DNA of 64,000 bases from Pseudomonas parafulva (GCF_000800255.1 NZ_CP009747.1:2666001-2730000), one strand, 5' to 3'. Shown: positions 16,604-26,728, numbered from the stretch's first letter. The notes: generated by a model from the letters alone, not told the origin. A program made the numbers and translations.

Positions 16604-17349
16604 AGCTCCAGCCCCAGCATCACCGCGCACAGGATCAAGAACACGCAGAACAGCGTGCGCAGCATCTTCTCAGGCAGCGCATGGGCCAGCCGCACGCCCC
16701 AGCTGATGCTCAGCAGCCCGCCGATGGCCAAGCCAGCGCCCATGCGCCAGTCGACGCTGCCATGCACACCGTAGGTGACCAAGGTCACCAGGGTACTGGG
16801 CGCCGCCAGTGCCAGCGACAAGCCCTGGGCCACCACCTGCGAGGCACCGAACACACTGGTCAGCACGGGCGTAGCCACCACGGCCCCGCCGACCCCGAAC
16901 AGCCCGCCCATGCTGCCGGCAAAACAGCCCAGCACACCGAGCCACGGCCACGGATAACGTAACTGGCTGCTCGGTGGCGCCACCTTCATGAACATGCGCG
17001 CCACGTTCCACACGGCCAAAGCCACCAGAAACGCCACGAAGCCCAGACGCATCGCGTGCGCATCGAGCCCCACCGCCCAGATCGAGCCCAGCCAGGCGAA
17101 CACAAAGCTGCACAGCGCCAAGGGCACGGCGTGTCGCAGCTCGATACGGTTACGCTGATGGTAGCGCCACAGCGCCAGCAGCACGTTCGGCACCACCATG
17201 ACCAACGCGGTCCCTTGAGCCAATTGTTGATCGAGGCCGAATAGCACACCCAGGGCGGGAATGGCGATCAGGCCGCCGCCGATGCCGAACAACCCGCCAA
17301 CGGTGCCCAGCACCGTTCCCAACAGCACATACATCAACCACTCGATCAT
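16600..17349 (-). CDS. TSUP-family permease (TauE/SafE)
   Basis: 249 residues from the ATG at 17349 (GAGGGA upstream). About eight hydrophobic segments and the repeated glycine-rich family motif are visible: GTVGGLFGIGGGLIAIPALG near the N-terminus and GSMGGLFGVGGAVVATPVL in the second half. TSUP proteins export or import sulfite, sulfoacetate, sulfolactate or related anions, and the substrate here is not evident. The gene shares its stop codon region (CTAG palindrome, 16600-16603) with the convergent response regulator. Confidence 0.88.
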   Translation of the reverse strand: MIEWLMYVLLGTVLGTVGGLFGIGGGLIAIPALGVLFGLDQQLAQGTALVMVVPNVLLALWRYHQRNRIELRHAVPLALCSFVFAWLGSIWAVGLDAHAMRLGFVAFLVALAVWNVARMFMKVAPPSSQLRYPWPWLGVLGCFAGSMGGLFGVGGAVVATPVLTSVFGASQVVAQGLSLALAAPSTLVTLVTYGVHGSVDWRMGAGLAIGGLLSISWGVRLAHALPEKMLRTLFCVFLILCAVMLGLEL

Positions 17350-17463
17350 CAGTCCCTCATGCGCCACGTTCTCGATGCCCGCATGCTACGCAGTCGTGCC
17401 TGGCAGGGAAACGCACAGCAGCGCACAATGGCTATGCGCATCACGCACAAGCAAGGTCCTGTC

Positions 17464-18417
17464 ATGAGCCCCGATATCCTCACCGAACAGCTGAGCCTGT
17501 TCCTCGACGTGTTGCACACCGGCAGTTTCTCCGCCGCCGCGCGACGCCATCCGCTGACCCCCTCGGCCGTTGCCCGGCGCATCGACGCGCTGGAAAACGC
17601 CCTGGGCAGCCGCCTGTTCGTGCGCAGTACCCACGCCGTGCGCCCGACCCCGGCGGGCAACGCGTTCGCCGAACGTGCCCGACGCATCATCGAGGAACTG
17701 CGCCTGGCGCGGGCCGAGGCGGTGTCGTTGAGCAGCGCGCCCGAAGGACTGATCCGCATGGACGCGCCCGCCGCCTTCGGCCGTCGTCACCTGGCGCCGG
17801 CCATTGCCGACTTTCTGGTGGCCTATCCCGGCCTGGACGTGCAACTGCGCTTGATCGACAGCTTCGTCGACATGCACGGTGGGCACCTGGGCGAAGTCGA
17901 CCTGGTCCTGCGCGCCGGCACGCTGGCCGACACCCGTTTGGTGGCGACCCCTCTGGCCAAGATGGTGCGCATCGCCTGCGCCAGTCCTGCCTATTTGGCC
18001 AGCCGCGGCGTACCCGGCTGCCCCAGTGACCTGCCGCAGCACGATGGCCTGGACTGGGACGGCCTGGCCCCCCCTTTTGCCTGGCGCTTCACCGTGAATG
18101 GCCAACAGCGGCTGTATCGCCCTGCCCGCCTGCGCATGACCGCGAACAATGCCGAGACCCTGCTGTTCGGCGCCCTGGCCGGCCTTGGCATCGCGCATCT
18201 GCCCACTTGGCTGGTCAGCGAGTACCTGCTGCGCGGCGAATTGCAGCCGCTGTTTTGCGAAAACGGCCTGCCAGAACCGGAAACCACCGGCATCTATGCG
18301 TTGCGACTCGAACATGAAACGAACTCTCGCAGCCGCTTGCTGCTCGAATTCCTCAAGAGCCGCTTCAGCCCGGTACCGCCTTGGGACCTGGCACTGCGCA
18401 GTGGACTGCGCAGTTAG
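17464..18417 (+). CDS. LysR-family transcriptional regulator
   Basis: 317 residues from ATG 17464. The HTH (about 8-65) includes FLDVLHTGSFSAAARRHPLT and PSAVARRIDALENALGSRLF. The C-terminal effector domain resembles the CrgA/AaeR-like LysR group (IRMDAPAAFGRRHLAPAIAD). It is divergent from the TSUP permease with a 114-bp gap, so that permease is the likeliest target. The inverted repeat at 18413-18430 overlaps its stop codon. Confidence 0.87.
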   Translation: MSPDILTEQLSLFLDVLHTGSFSAAARRHPLTPSAVARRIDALENALGSRLFVRSTHAVRPTPAGNAFAERARRIIEELRLARAEAVSLSSAPEGLIRMDAPAAFGRRHLAPAIADFLVAYPGLDVQLRLIDSFVDMHGGHLGEVDLVLRAGTLADTRLVATPLAKMVRIACASPAYLASRGVPGCPSDLPQHDGLDWDGLAPPFAWRFTVNGQQRLYRPARLRMTANNAETLLFGALAGLGIAHLPTWLVSEYLLRGELQPLFCENGLPEPETTGIYALRLEHETNSRSRLLLEFLKSRFSPVPPWDLALRSGLRS

Positions 18418-18430
18418 TGAGCGCACTAAC
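18413..18430. promoter_or_regulatory. Perfect inverted repeat upstream of ohrR, candidate OhrR operator
   Basis: GTTAGTG-AGCG-CACTAAC is an 18-nt perfect dyad 45 bp upstream of the ohrR start. It contains GCGCACTAA, almost the same as GCGTACTAA upstream of ohr (18981-18989). MarR-type repressors bind dyads of this size. It could alternatively be a 3' stem of the LysR gene. Confidence 0.5.
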
Positions 18431-18474
18431 GATCAGCGTGCTAGATTCTTAACCGAACTCATTCAAGGACTTGC

Positions 18475-18930
18475 ATGAACGCCGACACCAACGCCCCGTG
18501 CGACGAGCTGCTGCTGAACAATCAGGTGTGTTTCGCCCTGCATTCCACCTCGTTGCTGATGACCAAGGTCTACAAGCCTCTGCTGCAAGCCTTGGGTCTG
18601 ACCTACCCGCAGTACCTGGCCATGCTCGTGTTGTGGGAGCAGGACGGGCTCACCGTAGGTGAAATCAGCCATCGCCTGCTGACCGATCCCGGTTCGTTGA
18701 CCCCTTTGCTCAAGCGCCTGGAGAGCGAAGGGCTGCTCAACCGCACCCGCAGCCGTGAAGATGAGCGTGTGGTGCTGGTGGAACTGACCGACAAGGGACG
18801 GAACCTGCGCGAGGAAGCGCGCAAGGTGCCGCAGTGCATCCTGGAAGCCTCCGGGCGCACAGTGCAGCGCCTGCAGAAATTGCAGGCTGAATTACTGGAA
18901 TTGCGCGAGAGCCTGCAAAAGAGCCTATGA
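18475..18930 (+). CDS. ohrR: OhrR, organic-peroxide-sensing MarR-family repressor
   Basis: 151 residues, MarR winged-helix fold. The N-terminal reactive cysteine is C19 in LLLNNQVCFALHSTS, the peroxide-sensing position of OhrR. Y residues (VYKPLLQALGLTYPQYLAML) and the wing segment TRSREDERVVLVELT are in place. Oxidation of the Cys by organic hydroperoxides releases DNA and induces ohr. The gene lies 114 bp upstream of ohr on the same strand, and both upstream regions share the GCGYACTAA motif. Confidence 0.93.
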   Translation: MNADTNAPCDELLLNNQVCFALHSTSLLMTKVYKPLLQALGLTYPQYLAMLVLWEQDGLTVGEISHRLLTDPGSLTPLLKRLESEGLLNRTRSREDERVVLVELTDKGRNLREEARKVPQCILEASGRTVQRLQKLQAELLELRESLQKSL

Positions 18931-18962
18931 GCGAGCAACCGGACGAATGGCGTGAAAATCAT

Positions 18963-18989
18963 ATTGCGCACAAAATAATTGCGTACTAA
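18963..18989. promoter_or_regulatory. Repeat motif in the ohr promoter region, candidate OhrR site
   Basis: ATTGCGCAC (18963-18971) and ATTGCGTAC (18978-18986) form a direct repeat at 15-bp intervals. The second copy continues to GCGTACTAA, shared with the dyad upstream of ohrR. It lies in the AT-rich ohrR-ohr gap. Confidence 0.45.
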
Positions 18990-19044
18990 ATTTATCGCCA
19001 CACCCCATCGCGCTCCGGCGCTCATCACGCAAGCGAGGCTCAAG

Positions 19045-19473
19045 ATGCACAAGGTCACTGCGCTGTACATTGCACAAGCGACTTCCACCGGCGGCCGTGA
19101 CGGCCAATCCCGCTCCAGCGATGGCAAGCTCGAGGTCAAGCTCAGCACCCCCAAGGAGCTGGGCGGCGCAGGCGGGGAAGGCAGCAATCCCGAGCAGTTG
19201 TTCGCTGCGGGTTACTCGGCCTGTTTCATCGGTGCGCTTAAGTTCGTCGCCGGCCAGGCCAAGCAAGCATTGCCCGCTGACACGGCGATCACCGCCAAGG
19301 TCGGTATCGGTCAGATCCCCGGTGGTTTCGGTCTGGACATCGACCTGCACATCGCCCTCCCCGGCCTGCCCCAGGCGGACGCCGAGGCACTGGTCGAGAA
19401 GGCCCATCAGGTCTGTCCTTATTCCAACGCCACCCGTGGCAACGTGGATGTGCGCCTGCACGTGACGGTCTGA
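19045..19473 (+). CDS. ohr: Organic hydroperoxide resistance protein Ohr
   Basis: 142 residues, OsmC/Ohr fold. It starts [20 protein letters not shown] at ATG 19045. Both catalytic cysteines are present, in [12 protein letters not shown] (about residue 60) and [14 protein letters not shown] (about residue 124). It is a lipoyl-dependent thiol peroxidase that reduces organic hydroperoxides to alcohols in the cytoplasm. It is regulated by the adjacent OhrR. Confidence 0.95.
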   Translation: MHKVTALYIAQATSTGGRDGQSRSSDGKLEVKLSTPKELGGAGGEGSNPEQLFAAGYSACFIGALKFVAGQAKQALPADTAITAKVGIGQIPGGFGLDIDLHIALPGLPQADAEALVEKAHQVCPYSNATRGNVDVRLHVTV

Positions 19474-19497
19474 ATCAGCCGCCTTGCTGACGGACAC

Positions 19498-19525
19498 AAA
19501 AAACCCGGCAAACGCCGGGTTTTTT
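19498..19525. terminator. Bidirectional intrinsic terminator between ohr and efp
   Basis: AAACCCGGC / GCCGGGTTT stem with a 4-nt loop. An A run precedes and a T run follows it, between convergent genes. Confidence 0.92.
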
Positions 19526-19543
19526 ATTGGCTCACCAGAAGTC

Positions 19544-20113
19544 TTACTTCTTGGTGCGGCCTTTGAAGCTGTTGTCGCGGGTATCGATATCGATCCACTC
19601 GTCGATTTCGATGAAGTCGGCGACTTGGATCTCGGTGCCGTTGGCCAGCTTGGCAGGCTTCATGACCTTGCCGGAGGTGTCGCCACGGGCAGCGTTCTCG
19701 GTGTAGACGACCTTACGGCTGATGGTGGTCGGCAGTTCGACCGACACCAGACGGCCTTCGAAGAAGACGGCCTCGCAGATGTCTTCCATGCCTTCTTCGA
19801 TGTACGGCAGAACGGCGTCGATGTCTTCGGCGTTCAGCTCGTACATGGTGTAGTCGGTGGTGTCCATGAAGGTGTATTCGTCACCATTGATGAACGACAG
19901 GGTCGCTTCTTTGCGATCCAGGATCACGTCGTCCAGCTTGTCGTCGGCGAAGTAGACGGTCTCGGTCTTGTAGCCGGTCAGCAGGTTCTTCAGCTTGGTC
20001 TTCATGATCGCGCTGTTACGGCCCGACTTGGTGAATTCCGCTTTCTGGACCAGCCACGGGTCGTTGTCGATCCGCAGGACGGTGCCGGGTTTCAGTTCTT
20101 TACCAGTTTTCAT
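19544..20113 (-). CDS. efp: Elongation factor P
   Basis: 189 residues, three beta-barrel domains. The tip loop reads KSGRNSA with Arg32, the residue rhamnosylated by EarP in pseudomonads; Lys is used in E. coli. EF-P relieves ribosome stalling at polyproline stretches. The modification enzyme gene earP lies immediately upstream on the same strand (49 bp), which matches the Arg32-type loop. Confidence 0.98.
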   Translation of the reverse strand: MKTGKELKPGTVLRIDNDPWLVQKAEFTKSGRNSAIMKTKLKNLLTGYKTETVYFADDKLDDVILDRKEATLSFINGDEYTFMDTTDYTMYELNAEDIDAVLPYIEEGMEDICEAVFFEGRLVSVELPTTISRKVVYTENAARGDTSGKVMKPAKLANGTEIQVADFIEIDEWIDIDTRDNSFKGRTKK

Positions 20114-20161
20114 TACGCAGTATCCGAATCTGGATGGATTTATAAAAATCGAGGCCGCGTA

Positions 20162-21313
20162 TCATAGCCAATTTCGATAAAACTGTACCAGCGCTGTAGC
20201 AAGGTCCGGTCGAGCGGCCTGTGCGCTGCGCCACTGCCGGGCGTGCGCCTGGAGTGTCGGCCAGTGGGGCTGCAACGCGCGCCAGGCCTGGGCCATGTCG
20301 CGGTCCATGTTCCACGCCCGCCACACCGCCAGCAGCGCCTGCGCCGCTTCGTCCGACAGGCCCTGGCGGTAGATCTTCAAGAAGGCTTCGAGCTTTTCCC
20401 AGTGGGCGTTCTCATCCTGAATGTAGATGTGCCACAGCCACGGCTGGCCGGCCCACTGGGCGCGCACGAAGGAATCCTCACCGCGCACGGCGTTGAAATC
20501 GCAGCACCAGAGCAACTGGTCGTAGTCTTGCTGGCTGACGAACGGCAGTACCTGAAGGGTCAAGCCACCGCGACGGCGTACATCCCCCACGGCCAAGGCT
20601 TCGCCGAACCAGGCATTGAGGTCAGCGAGAATTCGTCCCTCTGGCACCAGCAAGTGCGTGGGCTGGACATCTTCGATCAACGCGTCCAGCCAGTTGGCCA
20701 ACTGCGGGTTCTCGTAGGCGAACAGCGAGATCAGCCGTGCCGTGGGCGCTGGATGCACGTTCAACCGGGCCAGGAATGCCTGCCGCGCGGTGTCGTCGGT
20801 CTGCCAGGCCAGGCAGCGCTGGACGAGATCGCGTTCTCGCAGCAGGCCACCGGTCTTGGCCGTGAAGCCGGGGAAGAAAAACACGGTGCGCAGACCATTG
20901 GGCTGTGGCGAAGGCAAGCCATGGCAGCCTTCGACCCAGTCTTCGGCGCTGAGGTATTCCAGGTTCAGCCATAACGCGGGCGTTGGACGTGCCGCCAGCG
21001 CATCGAGGTAGGGGCCAGGGAGGCGGCAGCCGAAGGCGCCGATGACCACCTCGGCAGTGGCGCACGCGGGCCAGTCGCTTGCCCAATGACGCACGTCGAC
21101 CCCCTGTTGCCACTGCTGCGAGGCTTGCGGGTCGGCGCTTGGGCACAGGCGGGTGAAGGCGGTGAGATCGTCGACCCACAGGCGCACGTGCAGTGAGTGC
21201 TCATTGGCCAGTTGCCGGGCCAGGCGCCAGGTCACGCCAATATCACCGTAGTTGTCGATGACCGTGCAGAAGATGTCCCAGGTGGGCGGCAAGGGCGCGT
21301 GCTGCATGGTCAT
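20162..21313 (-). CDS. earP: EF-P arginine rhamnosyltransferase EarP
   Basis: About 383 residues from ATG 21313 (or 21307, two codons later). It is a GT-B glycosyltransferase that adds rhamnose from dTDP-L-rhamnose to Arg32 of EF-P. Family features are the N-terminal WDIFCTVIDNYGDIGVTWRL with the catalytic Asp, FFFPGFTAKTGGLL, and the C-terminal nucleotide-sugar site RGEDSFVRAQWAGQPW. It is transcribed toward efp. Confidence 0.95.
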   Translation of the reverse strand: MTMQHAPLPPTWDIFCTVIDNYGDIGVTWRLARQLANEHSLHVRLWVDDLTAFTRLCPSADPQASQQWQQGVDVRHWASDWPACATAEVVIGAFGCRLPGPYLDALAARPTPALWLNLEYLSAEDWVEGCHGLPSPQPNGLRTVFFFPGFTAKTGGLLRERDLVQRCLAWQTDDTARQAFLARLNVHPAPTARLISLFAYENPQLANWLDALIEDVQPTHLLVPEGRILADLNAWFGEALAVGDVRRRGGLTLQVLPFVSQQDYDQLLWCCDFNAVRGEDSFVRAQWAGQPWLWHIYIQDENAHWEKLEAFLKIYRQGLSDEAAQALLAVWRAWNMDRDMAQAWRALQPHWPTLQAHARQWRSAQAARPDLATALVQFYRNWL

Positions 21314-21479
21314 TCTCGATAGCGGCGGATTGGGGGCCGGGTATTCTGGCGGCAAAGGGCCGAGGGGGAAAGCGTTGCTTGTGGGCGCAATCCTCACCGG
21401 GTTTTCTGGTGTCGAGTGTGGGTGCAGATGCGGGGTCGTGCGACAATCGAGGGGTCATTCTCTTTTCCAGGAAGCCACG

Positions 21480-21869
21480 ATGAATCGTCGTCGCGCAGTG
21501 AAGATCTCGCTTAGCCCTGTGCAGTTGGTCCTGAGCATCGCCTTGGGCCTATGGCTTGGGGCGGTGGCCGTTGGCTTGAGCGTAGGGCTGGTCTGGCAGC
21601 TCTGGCCGGAGCAGGTCGAGCCGTTGGCACACGCCGTGGCGCCGGCGCGCGTTGCGCCAGGGCCAACCCCACCAGCGCCCGCGCAACAAGACGCTCAGCA
21701 GGCGATGTTCGAGCGTTACCAGCAGGTGCTGCAGGAGCAGCAGGCACGCCAGGCCATCGAGGCCGATCCGCGCCATCTGGCCAACCCCAAATGCCAGTTC
21801 TGGTTGCAGCAGAACCGCAACGCCCCCACCGCCAACAGCCAGGCCAAAGTGATGGAGTTCTGCAACTGA
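21480..21869 (+). CDS. Hypothetical single-pass membrane protein
   Basis: 129 residues, ATG 21480 with AGGAAG upstream. A basic N-terminus MNRRRAVKISLSPVQ leads into one membrane helix (LVLSIALGLWLGAVAVGLSVG, about 16-40). A Pro/Ala-rich linker follows, then a Gln-rich helical region (about 80-100), and a conserved-looking end NPKCQFWLQQNRN...VMEFCN with two Cys. This suggests an inner-membrane protein with a periplasmic tail. No known domain was recognised. It is followed at +3 nt by the GreA/GreB-like gene. Confidence 0.75.
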   Translation: MNRRRAVKISLSPVQLVLSIALGLWLGAVAVGLSVGLVWQLWPEQVEPLAHAVAPARVAPGPTPPAPAQQDAQQAMFERYQQVLQEQQARQAIEADPRHLANPKCQFWLQQNRNAPTANSQAKVMEFCN

Positions 21870-21871
21870 TC

Positions 21872-22354
21872 ATGGACAAGGCCTGCCTGCTCGCCCACAT
21901 CATCGAACGCCTCGAGCACGACAGCGAGGTGCTGCGTCGCGCCGCCCAGACGGCCTACGAAACCGCGACGGCCGAAGAAAACATCGCCGAGAACAAGTAC
22001 GACACGCTCGGCCTCGAAGCCTCCTACCTCGCCACCGGACAAGCGCGGCGCACGGCCGAGATTCGCCAGGCGCTGGTGAGCTATCAGCAACTGCTGCTGC
22101 GCGACTACGACCCCGTGCGAGGTATCCAGGTGAGCAATAGGGTCACCCTCGAAGATGAGCAGGGCACTCGCCAGTGCCTGTTCCTCGGACCTGAGGGTGC
22201 AGGCCTGAAGATCGGCGAAGGCGATGCACAGGTCACCGTGATCACCCCGCGCTCGCCGTTGGGCCTGCAACTGCTCGGCAAGCGACTCGACGACGAAGTC
22301 ACCCTGATGCTCGCCGGCACCGCGCAGGTGCAGTGCGTGGTCGAGGTCGACTGA
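21872..22354 (+). CDS. GreA/GreB-like transcription elongation factor family protein
   Basis: 160 residues, start ATG 21872 two bases after the previous stop. The N-terminal half is helical (LEHDSEVLRRAAQTAYETAT and AENKYDTLGLEASYLATGQA). The C-terminal half looks like the GreA/GreB C-terminal beta domain (VSNRVTLEDEQGTRQCLFLG ... VITPRSPLGLQLLGKRLDDE). Proteins of this fold bind the RNA polymerase secondary channel or surface (GreA, GreB, Rnk). Tip acidic residues in the helical part could not be assigned, so anti-arrest activity is not shown. Confidence 0.72.
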   Translation: MDKACLLAHIIERLEHDSEVLRRAAQTAYETATAEENIAENKYDTLGLEASYLATGQARRTAEIRQALVSYQQLLLRDYDPVRGIQVSNRVTLEDEQGTRQCLFLGPEGAGLKIGEGDAQVTVITPRSPLGLQLLGKRLDDEVTLMLAGTAQVQCVVEVD

Positions 22355-22360
22355 GCCGCC

Positions 22361-23710
22361 CTACCCGTCGCTGGCCACGAAGGCCTCGTCCACCCGAGCC
22401 AACTGCGCCTCGCTCAGCGTGCCGGCCTGATAGTGCAGCTTGATCCACGCCAGCAGGTAGTCGTACCGCGCCCGGGCCAGATCGCGTCGGGTGGTGGACA
22501 ACTGCTGCTCGGCATTGAGCACGTCCAGGTTGACCCGCTCCCCGCCCTGCACGCTCTTGCGCGTCGAGGCCACCAACGCCTCGGCGGCCTGCAGGGCCCG
22601 TTCGTAGGCGCGCAAGCGGCTGGCGCCAGAGGCGCAGGCGTTGTATTGCCGACGCAGTTCGATCAGGGTGCTGCGGGTATTGCCATCGAGTTCGTACTCG
22701 GCCTGCTCCAGGTGTCGGCTGGCTTGGCGGGTGGACGCACTCACGGCACCGCCAGCGAACAGCGGCAGGCTGATTTCGATACCCACCGTGTTGGTGTCAT
22801 AACGCTGGTTGTAGGTGTTGCCGCTGTCCGACTCCTGGCGCCGCGAGGTGGCGAAGGCATTGACCTTGGGCAGGTGCCCGGCCCGGTTGCGCTCGACTTC
22901 GTAGCGGGCCACGTCCAGCGCATGGCGCTGCGAGCCGAGCACGGGGTTGCCCTCCAACGCCAGCGACTGCCAGGCCTCGAAGCCCGTGGGCGCCATCACC
23001 GGCAAGGCGAAGCCGCTGCGCAGCGGCGCCAGGTCGTCGATGTGCACCGCCGGTTCGCCGATCAACGCACCGAGTTCGCGCAGGGCGGCGTCTTCGTCGT
23101 TGCGGGCCTGGATTTCCTCGGCATCGGCCAGCTCGAAACGTGCCTGGGCCTCAAGGATGTCGGTGCGCGTGCCCTCGCCTGCCTGGTACAACCGCTGGTT
23201 CTGCTGGAACTGCTGGCGGTAGGCCTGCTTGCTGGCCACGCTGATGGCGATCTGATCACGGGCATACAGCGCCTGGGTATAGCTGGTCATGACCCGCACC
23301 AGCAACTGCTGGCTCTGGTCACGGAAACTCTCGTCGGCGAACAAGGCCTGGGCCACGCCTTTGCGATAGGCGGCGTAGGCTTCGTAGTCGAACAGCGGCT
23401 GCTGCAGAATGAAGGTCGAGCCGTAGCTGTCGTAGCGCCGATCTTCGCTGGTGCGCCGCGCGTCACCCAGGTAGCTGGCCTTCGAATCGTTGCGGCCTTT
23501 GTTGTAGCTGTAGGACAGGTTCGGCAGCAGCCCCGCGCGACCGATCGCACGGTACTCCTGGCCCGCCTCGCGGGCCTTGAAGGCCGCCAGGTAGGTCGGG
23601 TCTCGGCGCAGCGCCTGCTCGTAGACCTGGAACGGCCCCATGGCGGCCTGGGCCAAGGCCGGCAACAGTGTGCAGGCCGCCAGCAGGCCGGTGGCAAAAG
23701 ACTTCATCAC
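22361..23710 (-). CDS. aprF: AprF, TolC-family outer membrane protein of the alkaline protease type I secretion system
   Basis: 449 residues. It has a signal peptide (MMKSFATGLLAACTLLPALAQAA) and two OEP/TolC repeats with long helical coiled coils, ending in STTRRDLARARYDYLLAWIK. It forms the outer-membrane and periplasmic tunnel that completes the AprD-AprE-AprF exporter. It is the last gene of the apr operon, 7 bp after aprE. LapE-like TolC proteins are similar, but the operon context fixes the assignment. Confidence 0.93.
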   Translation of the reverse strand: MMKSFATGLLAACTLLPALAQAAMGPFQVYEQALRRDPTYLAAFKAREAGQEYRAIGRAGLLPNLSYSYNKGRNDSKASYLGDARRTSEDRRYDSYGSTFILQQPLFDYEAYAAYRKGVAQALFADESFRDQSQQLLVRVMTSYTQALYARDQIAISVASKQAYRQQFQQNQRLYQAGEGTRTDILEAQARFELADAEEIQARNDEDAALRELGALIGEPAVHIDDLAPLRSGFALPVMAPTGFEAWQSLALEGNPVLGSQRHALDVARYEVERNRAGHLPKVNAFATSRRQESDSGNTYNQRYDTNTVGIEISLPLFAGGAVSASTRQASRHLEQAEYELDGNTRSTLIELRRQYNACASGASRLRAYERALQAAEALVASTRKSVQGGERVNLDVLNAEQQLSTTRRDLARARYDYLLAWIKLHYQAGTLSEAQLARVDEAFVASDG

Positions 23711-23717
23711 AGCGTCC

Positions 23718-25010
23718 TCAAGGTTCGCTCAAGGCGCTGCCCGCTCGATCGAGCAGGGGCTTGAACAGGTAGTTGAGCAGCGAGCGCTCGCCGGTGCGCA
23801 CGAACAGCTCCGCCGGCATGCCGGGGCGGATCGACAGCCCCTGCAGACGCGTCAACGCCTCTTCGCTCACGGTGCTGCGCAGCACGTAGTAGGGTTGGCC
23901 GCTGCGCTCGTCCAGCAACTGGTCGGCCGAGATCAGCGCCACTTCGCCAGTGACCCGCGGCGTGCGGTTCTGATTGAAGGCGGTGAACAGAATGTCCACC
24001 GGCAACTGCGGCGCCACTTTGTCCACCAGGTTCACCGGCAGACGCCCCTCCACTTCCAGGGCCGTGCCCTGGGGCACGATTTCCAGCAGGGTCTCGCCCG
24101 CCCGCACTACCGCGCCTTCGGTGTGCACGCCCAGGTTGATGGCGATGCCGTCGGCCGGCGCCAGGATCTCGCTGTGGCGCAGTTCGAAACGTGCCGAATT
24201 CAGTTGCTGCTCCAGCGTCGCAGCGCGTACCTGCGCATCGGCCAACTGGCTGCGCACCTCCTTCTGGTACTCCTCGAGGCGCTGTTGCAGGTTGAGCTGG
24301 GCTTCGACGATGCCTTGTTCGAGACGGGCGCTGTCGCCGGCATTCTGCGCCAGGTCGCGCTGGACCTGGGACAACTGGCGCTGGTACTCCAGCACCCGAT
24401 TGCGCGGGATATAGCCCTCGCCAGCCAATGGCCTCAGGTTGTCGAGCTGCTCGCGCAAGGAGTCGGCCTGAGCCTGCAAGTCGCCGCGCGCCCGGCGCAT
24501 ACCGGCCAACTGCGCCCGCGAGCCCTCGACGCTCGCCGACAATGCGCCTTGCTCGCGGGCCAGGGCCTGGCGACGGCTCTCGAACAGTTGACGCTGACCT
24601 TCGAGCACCAGTCCCAACTGCGGGTCGGACGCCTCGTTCAGTTCGGCCGGAAATTGCACCTGCTGCGCATTGTCACGCTCGCCGCGCCACCGCGCCAGGC
24701 TGGCCTGGGCCATGCGGTACTGGGCCTGCAAGGCCTCGACATCGGCCTGCACCTGGGTCCGGTCCAGATGCAGCAGCGGCTCGCCTAGGCGCACCGCCTG
24801 CCCTTCGCTGACCAGGATGCGACTGACCACGCCCGCCGCCATCGACTGCACCGCCTTGCGCTTGCCGGACACCACCACGGTGCCAGGCACCGTCACGCCC
24901 TGATCGAGCGGCGCCAGGCTGGCCCAGAGCATGAACCCGCCAAAGCCGAGCAGGGTCAGCAGCCAGCCCAGGCGTACATAGAAACCTGAATCGCGCATCG
25001 AACGGCTCAT
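23718..25010 (-). CDS. aprE: AprE, membrane fusion protein (HlyD family) of the protease exporter
   Basis: 430 residues. One N-terminal membrane helix ([20 protein letters not shown]) is followed by a lipoyl/barrel-sandwich segment [20 protein letters not shown], long coiled coils (about 90-290), and the C-terminal HlyD domain ([20 protein letters not shown]). It links the AprD ABC transporter to AprF across the periplasm. Its ATG overlaps the aprD stop codon (ATGA), a sign of translational coupling. Confidence 0.95.
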   Translation of the reverse strand: MSRSMRDSGFYVRLGWLLTLLGFGGFMLWASLAPLDQGVTVPGTVVVSGKRKAVQSMAAGVVSRILVSEGQAVRLGEPLLHLDRTQVQADVEALQAQYRMAQASLARWRGERDNAQQVQFPAELNEASDPQLGLVLEGQRQLFESRRQALAREQGALSASVEGSRAQLAGMRRARGDLQAQADSLREQLDNLRPLAGEGYIPRNRVLEYQRQLSQVQRDLAQNAGDSARLEQGIVEAQLNLQQRLEEYQKEVRSQLADAQVRAATLEQQLNSARFELRHSEILAPADGIAINLGVHTEGAVVRAGETLLEIVPQGTALEVEGRLPVNLVDKVAPQLPVDILFTAFNQNRTPRVTGEVALISADQLLDERSGQPYYVLRSTVSEEALTRLQGLSIRPGMPAELFVRTGERSLLNYLFKPLLDRAGSALSEP

Positions 25011-26728
25011 GCGCCACCTCCGGCCTGCAGCGGACGATGCACCGCGCCCTGGCCCAAGGCCTGGAGCACCTCACGTGCTGGGCCGAACACCTGCATCCGC
25101 CCCTCGTTCATCACCAGCAGCTTGTCGGCCTGGCCCAGCGCCGCGCTGCGATGGGTCACCAGTACTACGCTGCGCCCCAGCGCCTTGAGCTGGACCAAGG
25201 CATTGGCCAATGCCGCCTCACCGAGGCTGTCCAGGTTGGAATTAGGCTCGTCGAGCACCACCAGGCACGGATGGCCATACAGCGCCCGCGCCAGCGCGAT
25301 GCGCTGCTTCTGGCCACCGGAGAGGTCGGCGCCGCCTTCGCCCAAGCGGGTGTCGTAGCCGTGCGGCAGGCGCAGGATCAATTCGTGGACGCCCGCCAGG
25401 CGCGCGGCCTCCACCACCTTGAGGCCGTCGAGCTCGCCGAAGCGGGCAATGTTCTCGGCGATGCTGCCGCGCAGCAGCTCGATGCTCTGGGGCAGATAGC
25501 CAATGTGCGGGCCGAGCGCCTCCCGATCCCACTGGCGCAGCTCGGCGCCGTCCAGGCGAACGTGACCGGCCAATGGCTGCCAGACACCGACCAGCAAACG
25601 CGCCAACGTCGACTTGCCCGAGCCCGAGGCGCCCAGCACACCCAGCACCTCACCCGGCGCCAGCGCAAAGCTGACCTGCTGCAGCGTGGCCTGCTGGCGA
25701 CCGGGCGGTCCAGCGCTGACCTGCTCCACCGTCAATTGCCCGAGCGGCGTGGGCAGAGGCATCGGCGCTGGCGGTTCGGGGTGCTCGCGCAGCAGCGCAT
25801 CCAGACGCCGGTAGGCCAACTGCGCACCGCTCCATTGCTTCCACACAGCGATGAGCTGGTCGATCGGCGCCAGCACCCGTCCCATCAGGATCGAGCCGGC
25901 GATCATCATGCCGGGCGTCATCTGCCCTTCGATCACCAGCAGGGCACCGAGTCCCAGCACCAACGACTGCAAGCACAGGCGTAGGGCCTTGCTGGTCGCA
26001 GTGATCACCGCAGAGGTGTCGCTGGCCTGGTTCTGCAGCGTGAGAAAACGGCTGTGCAGGGCGAACCAGCGTTGGCGCAGGACGCCGAGCATGCCCATGG
26101 CCTGGATGCTCTCGGCGTTGAGCAACTGGCTAGCGGCCAGGCTGCTGGACTGCTGCTGCAAGCCGCTGGCCTCGGCCAAGGGGCGTTGAGTCAAGCGCTC
26201 GTTGAGCACCGCCAGCAGCACCAGCAACAAGGCGCCGGCACTGGCAAGCACGCCCAGCCAGACGTTGAACAGGAAGATCACGGCCAGGTACACCGGAAAC
26301 CAGGGCGCATCGAAGAAGGCGAACAACGCCGGACCGGTGACGAACTGGCGCACCTGGGTCATGTCGGTCAGGGCTTGCCCCGCCGCCCCGTCACCCTGGC
26401 GCAAGTTACGCTCGAAGGCGGCGCGATAGAGGGTCAAGTTGAACCGCTGTTCCAACCGATAACCCACTCGAATCACGATGAAACTGCGCACTGCCTCCAG
26501 CACGCCCATATAAAAGAAGAAGCCCACGACCATCAGGGTCAACATCCATAACGTCGTGGGATTCTGCGAAGTCAGTACACGGTCGTACACTTGCAACATA
26601 TAGATCGACGGCACCAGCATGAGAACGTTGATCAAGGCGGTAAAACAGCCAACACTGATCAAGGTTGATTTGAATTCGGCAAGTGCCGCCCACAGAAGTG
26701 CACCGGGCTGATGGCTCGGAAGTTTCAT
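25007..26728 (-). CDS. aprD: AprD, type I secretion ABC transporter ATPase/permease
   Basis: 573 residues. The N-terminal ABC transmembrane domain (about 20-300) is followed by the nucleotide-binding domain. The latter has Walker [10 protein letters not shown] (about residue 366), the signature [17 protein letters not shown] and Walker [18 protein letters not shown]. This PrtD/AprD-type half transporter has no N-terminal C39 peptidase domain, as expected for RTX-protease exporters. It drives secretion of AprA across both membranes. Confidence 0.96.
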   Translation of the reverse strand: MKLPSHQPGALLWAALAEFKSTLISVGCFTALINVLMLVPSIYMLQVYDRVLTSQNPTTLWMLTLMVVGFFFYMGVLEAVRSFIVIRVGYRLEQRFNLTLYRAAFERNLRQGDGAAGQALTDMTQVRQFVTGPALFAFFDAPWFPVYLAVIFLFNVWLGVLASAGALLLVLLAVLNERLTQRPLAEASGLQQQSSSLAASQLLNAESIQAMGMLGVLRQRWFALHSRFLTLQNQASDTSAVITATSKALRLCLQSLVLGLGALLVIEGQMTPGMMIAGSILMGRVLAPIDQLIAVWKQWSGAQLAYRRLDALLREHPEPPAPMPLPTPLGQLTVEQVSAGPPGRQQATLQQVSFALAPGEVLGVLGASGSGKSTLARLLVGVWQPLAGHVRLDGAELRQWDREALGPHIGYLPQSIELLRGSIAENIARFGELDGLKVVEAARLAGVHELILRLPHGYDTRLGEGGADLSGGQKQRIALARALYGHPCLVVLDEPNSNLDSLGEAALANALVQLKALGRSVVLVTHRSAALGQADKLLVMNEGRMQVFGPAREVLQALGQGAVHRPLQAGGGA

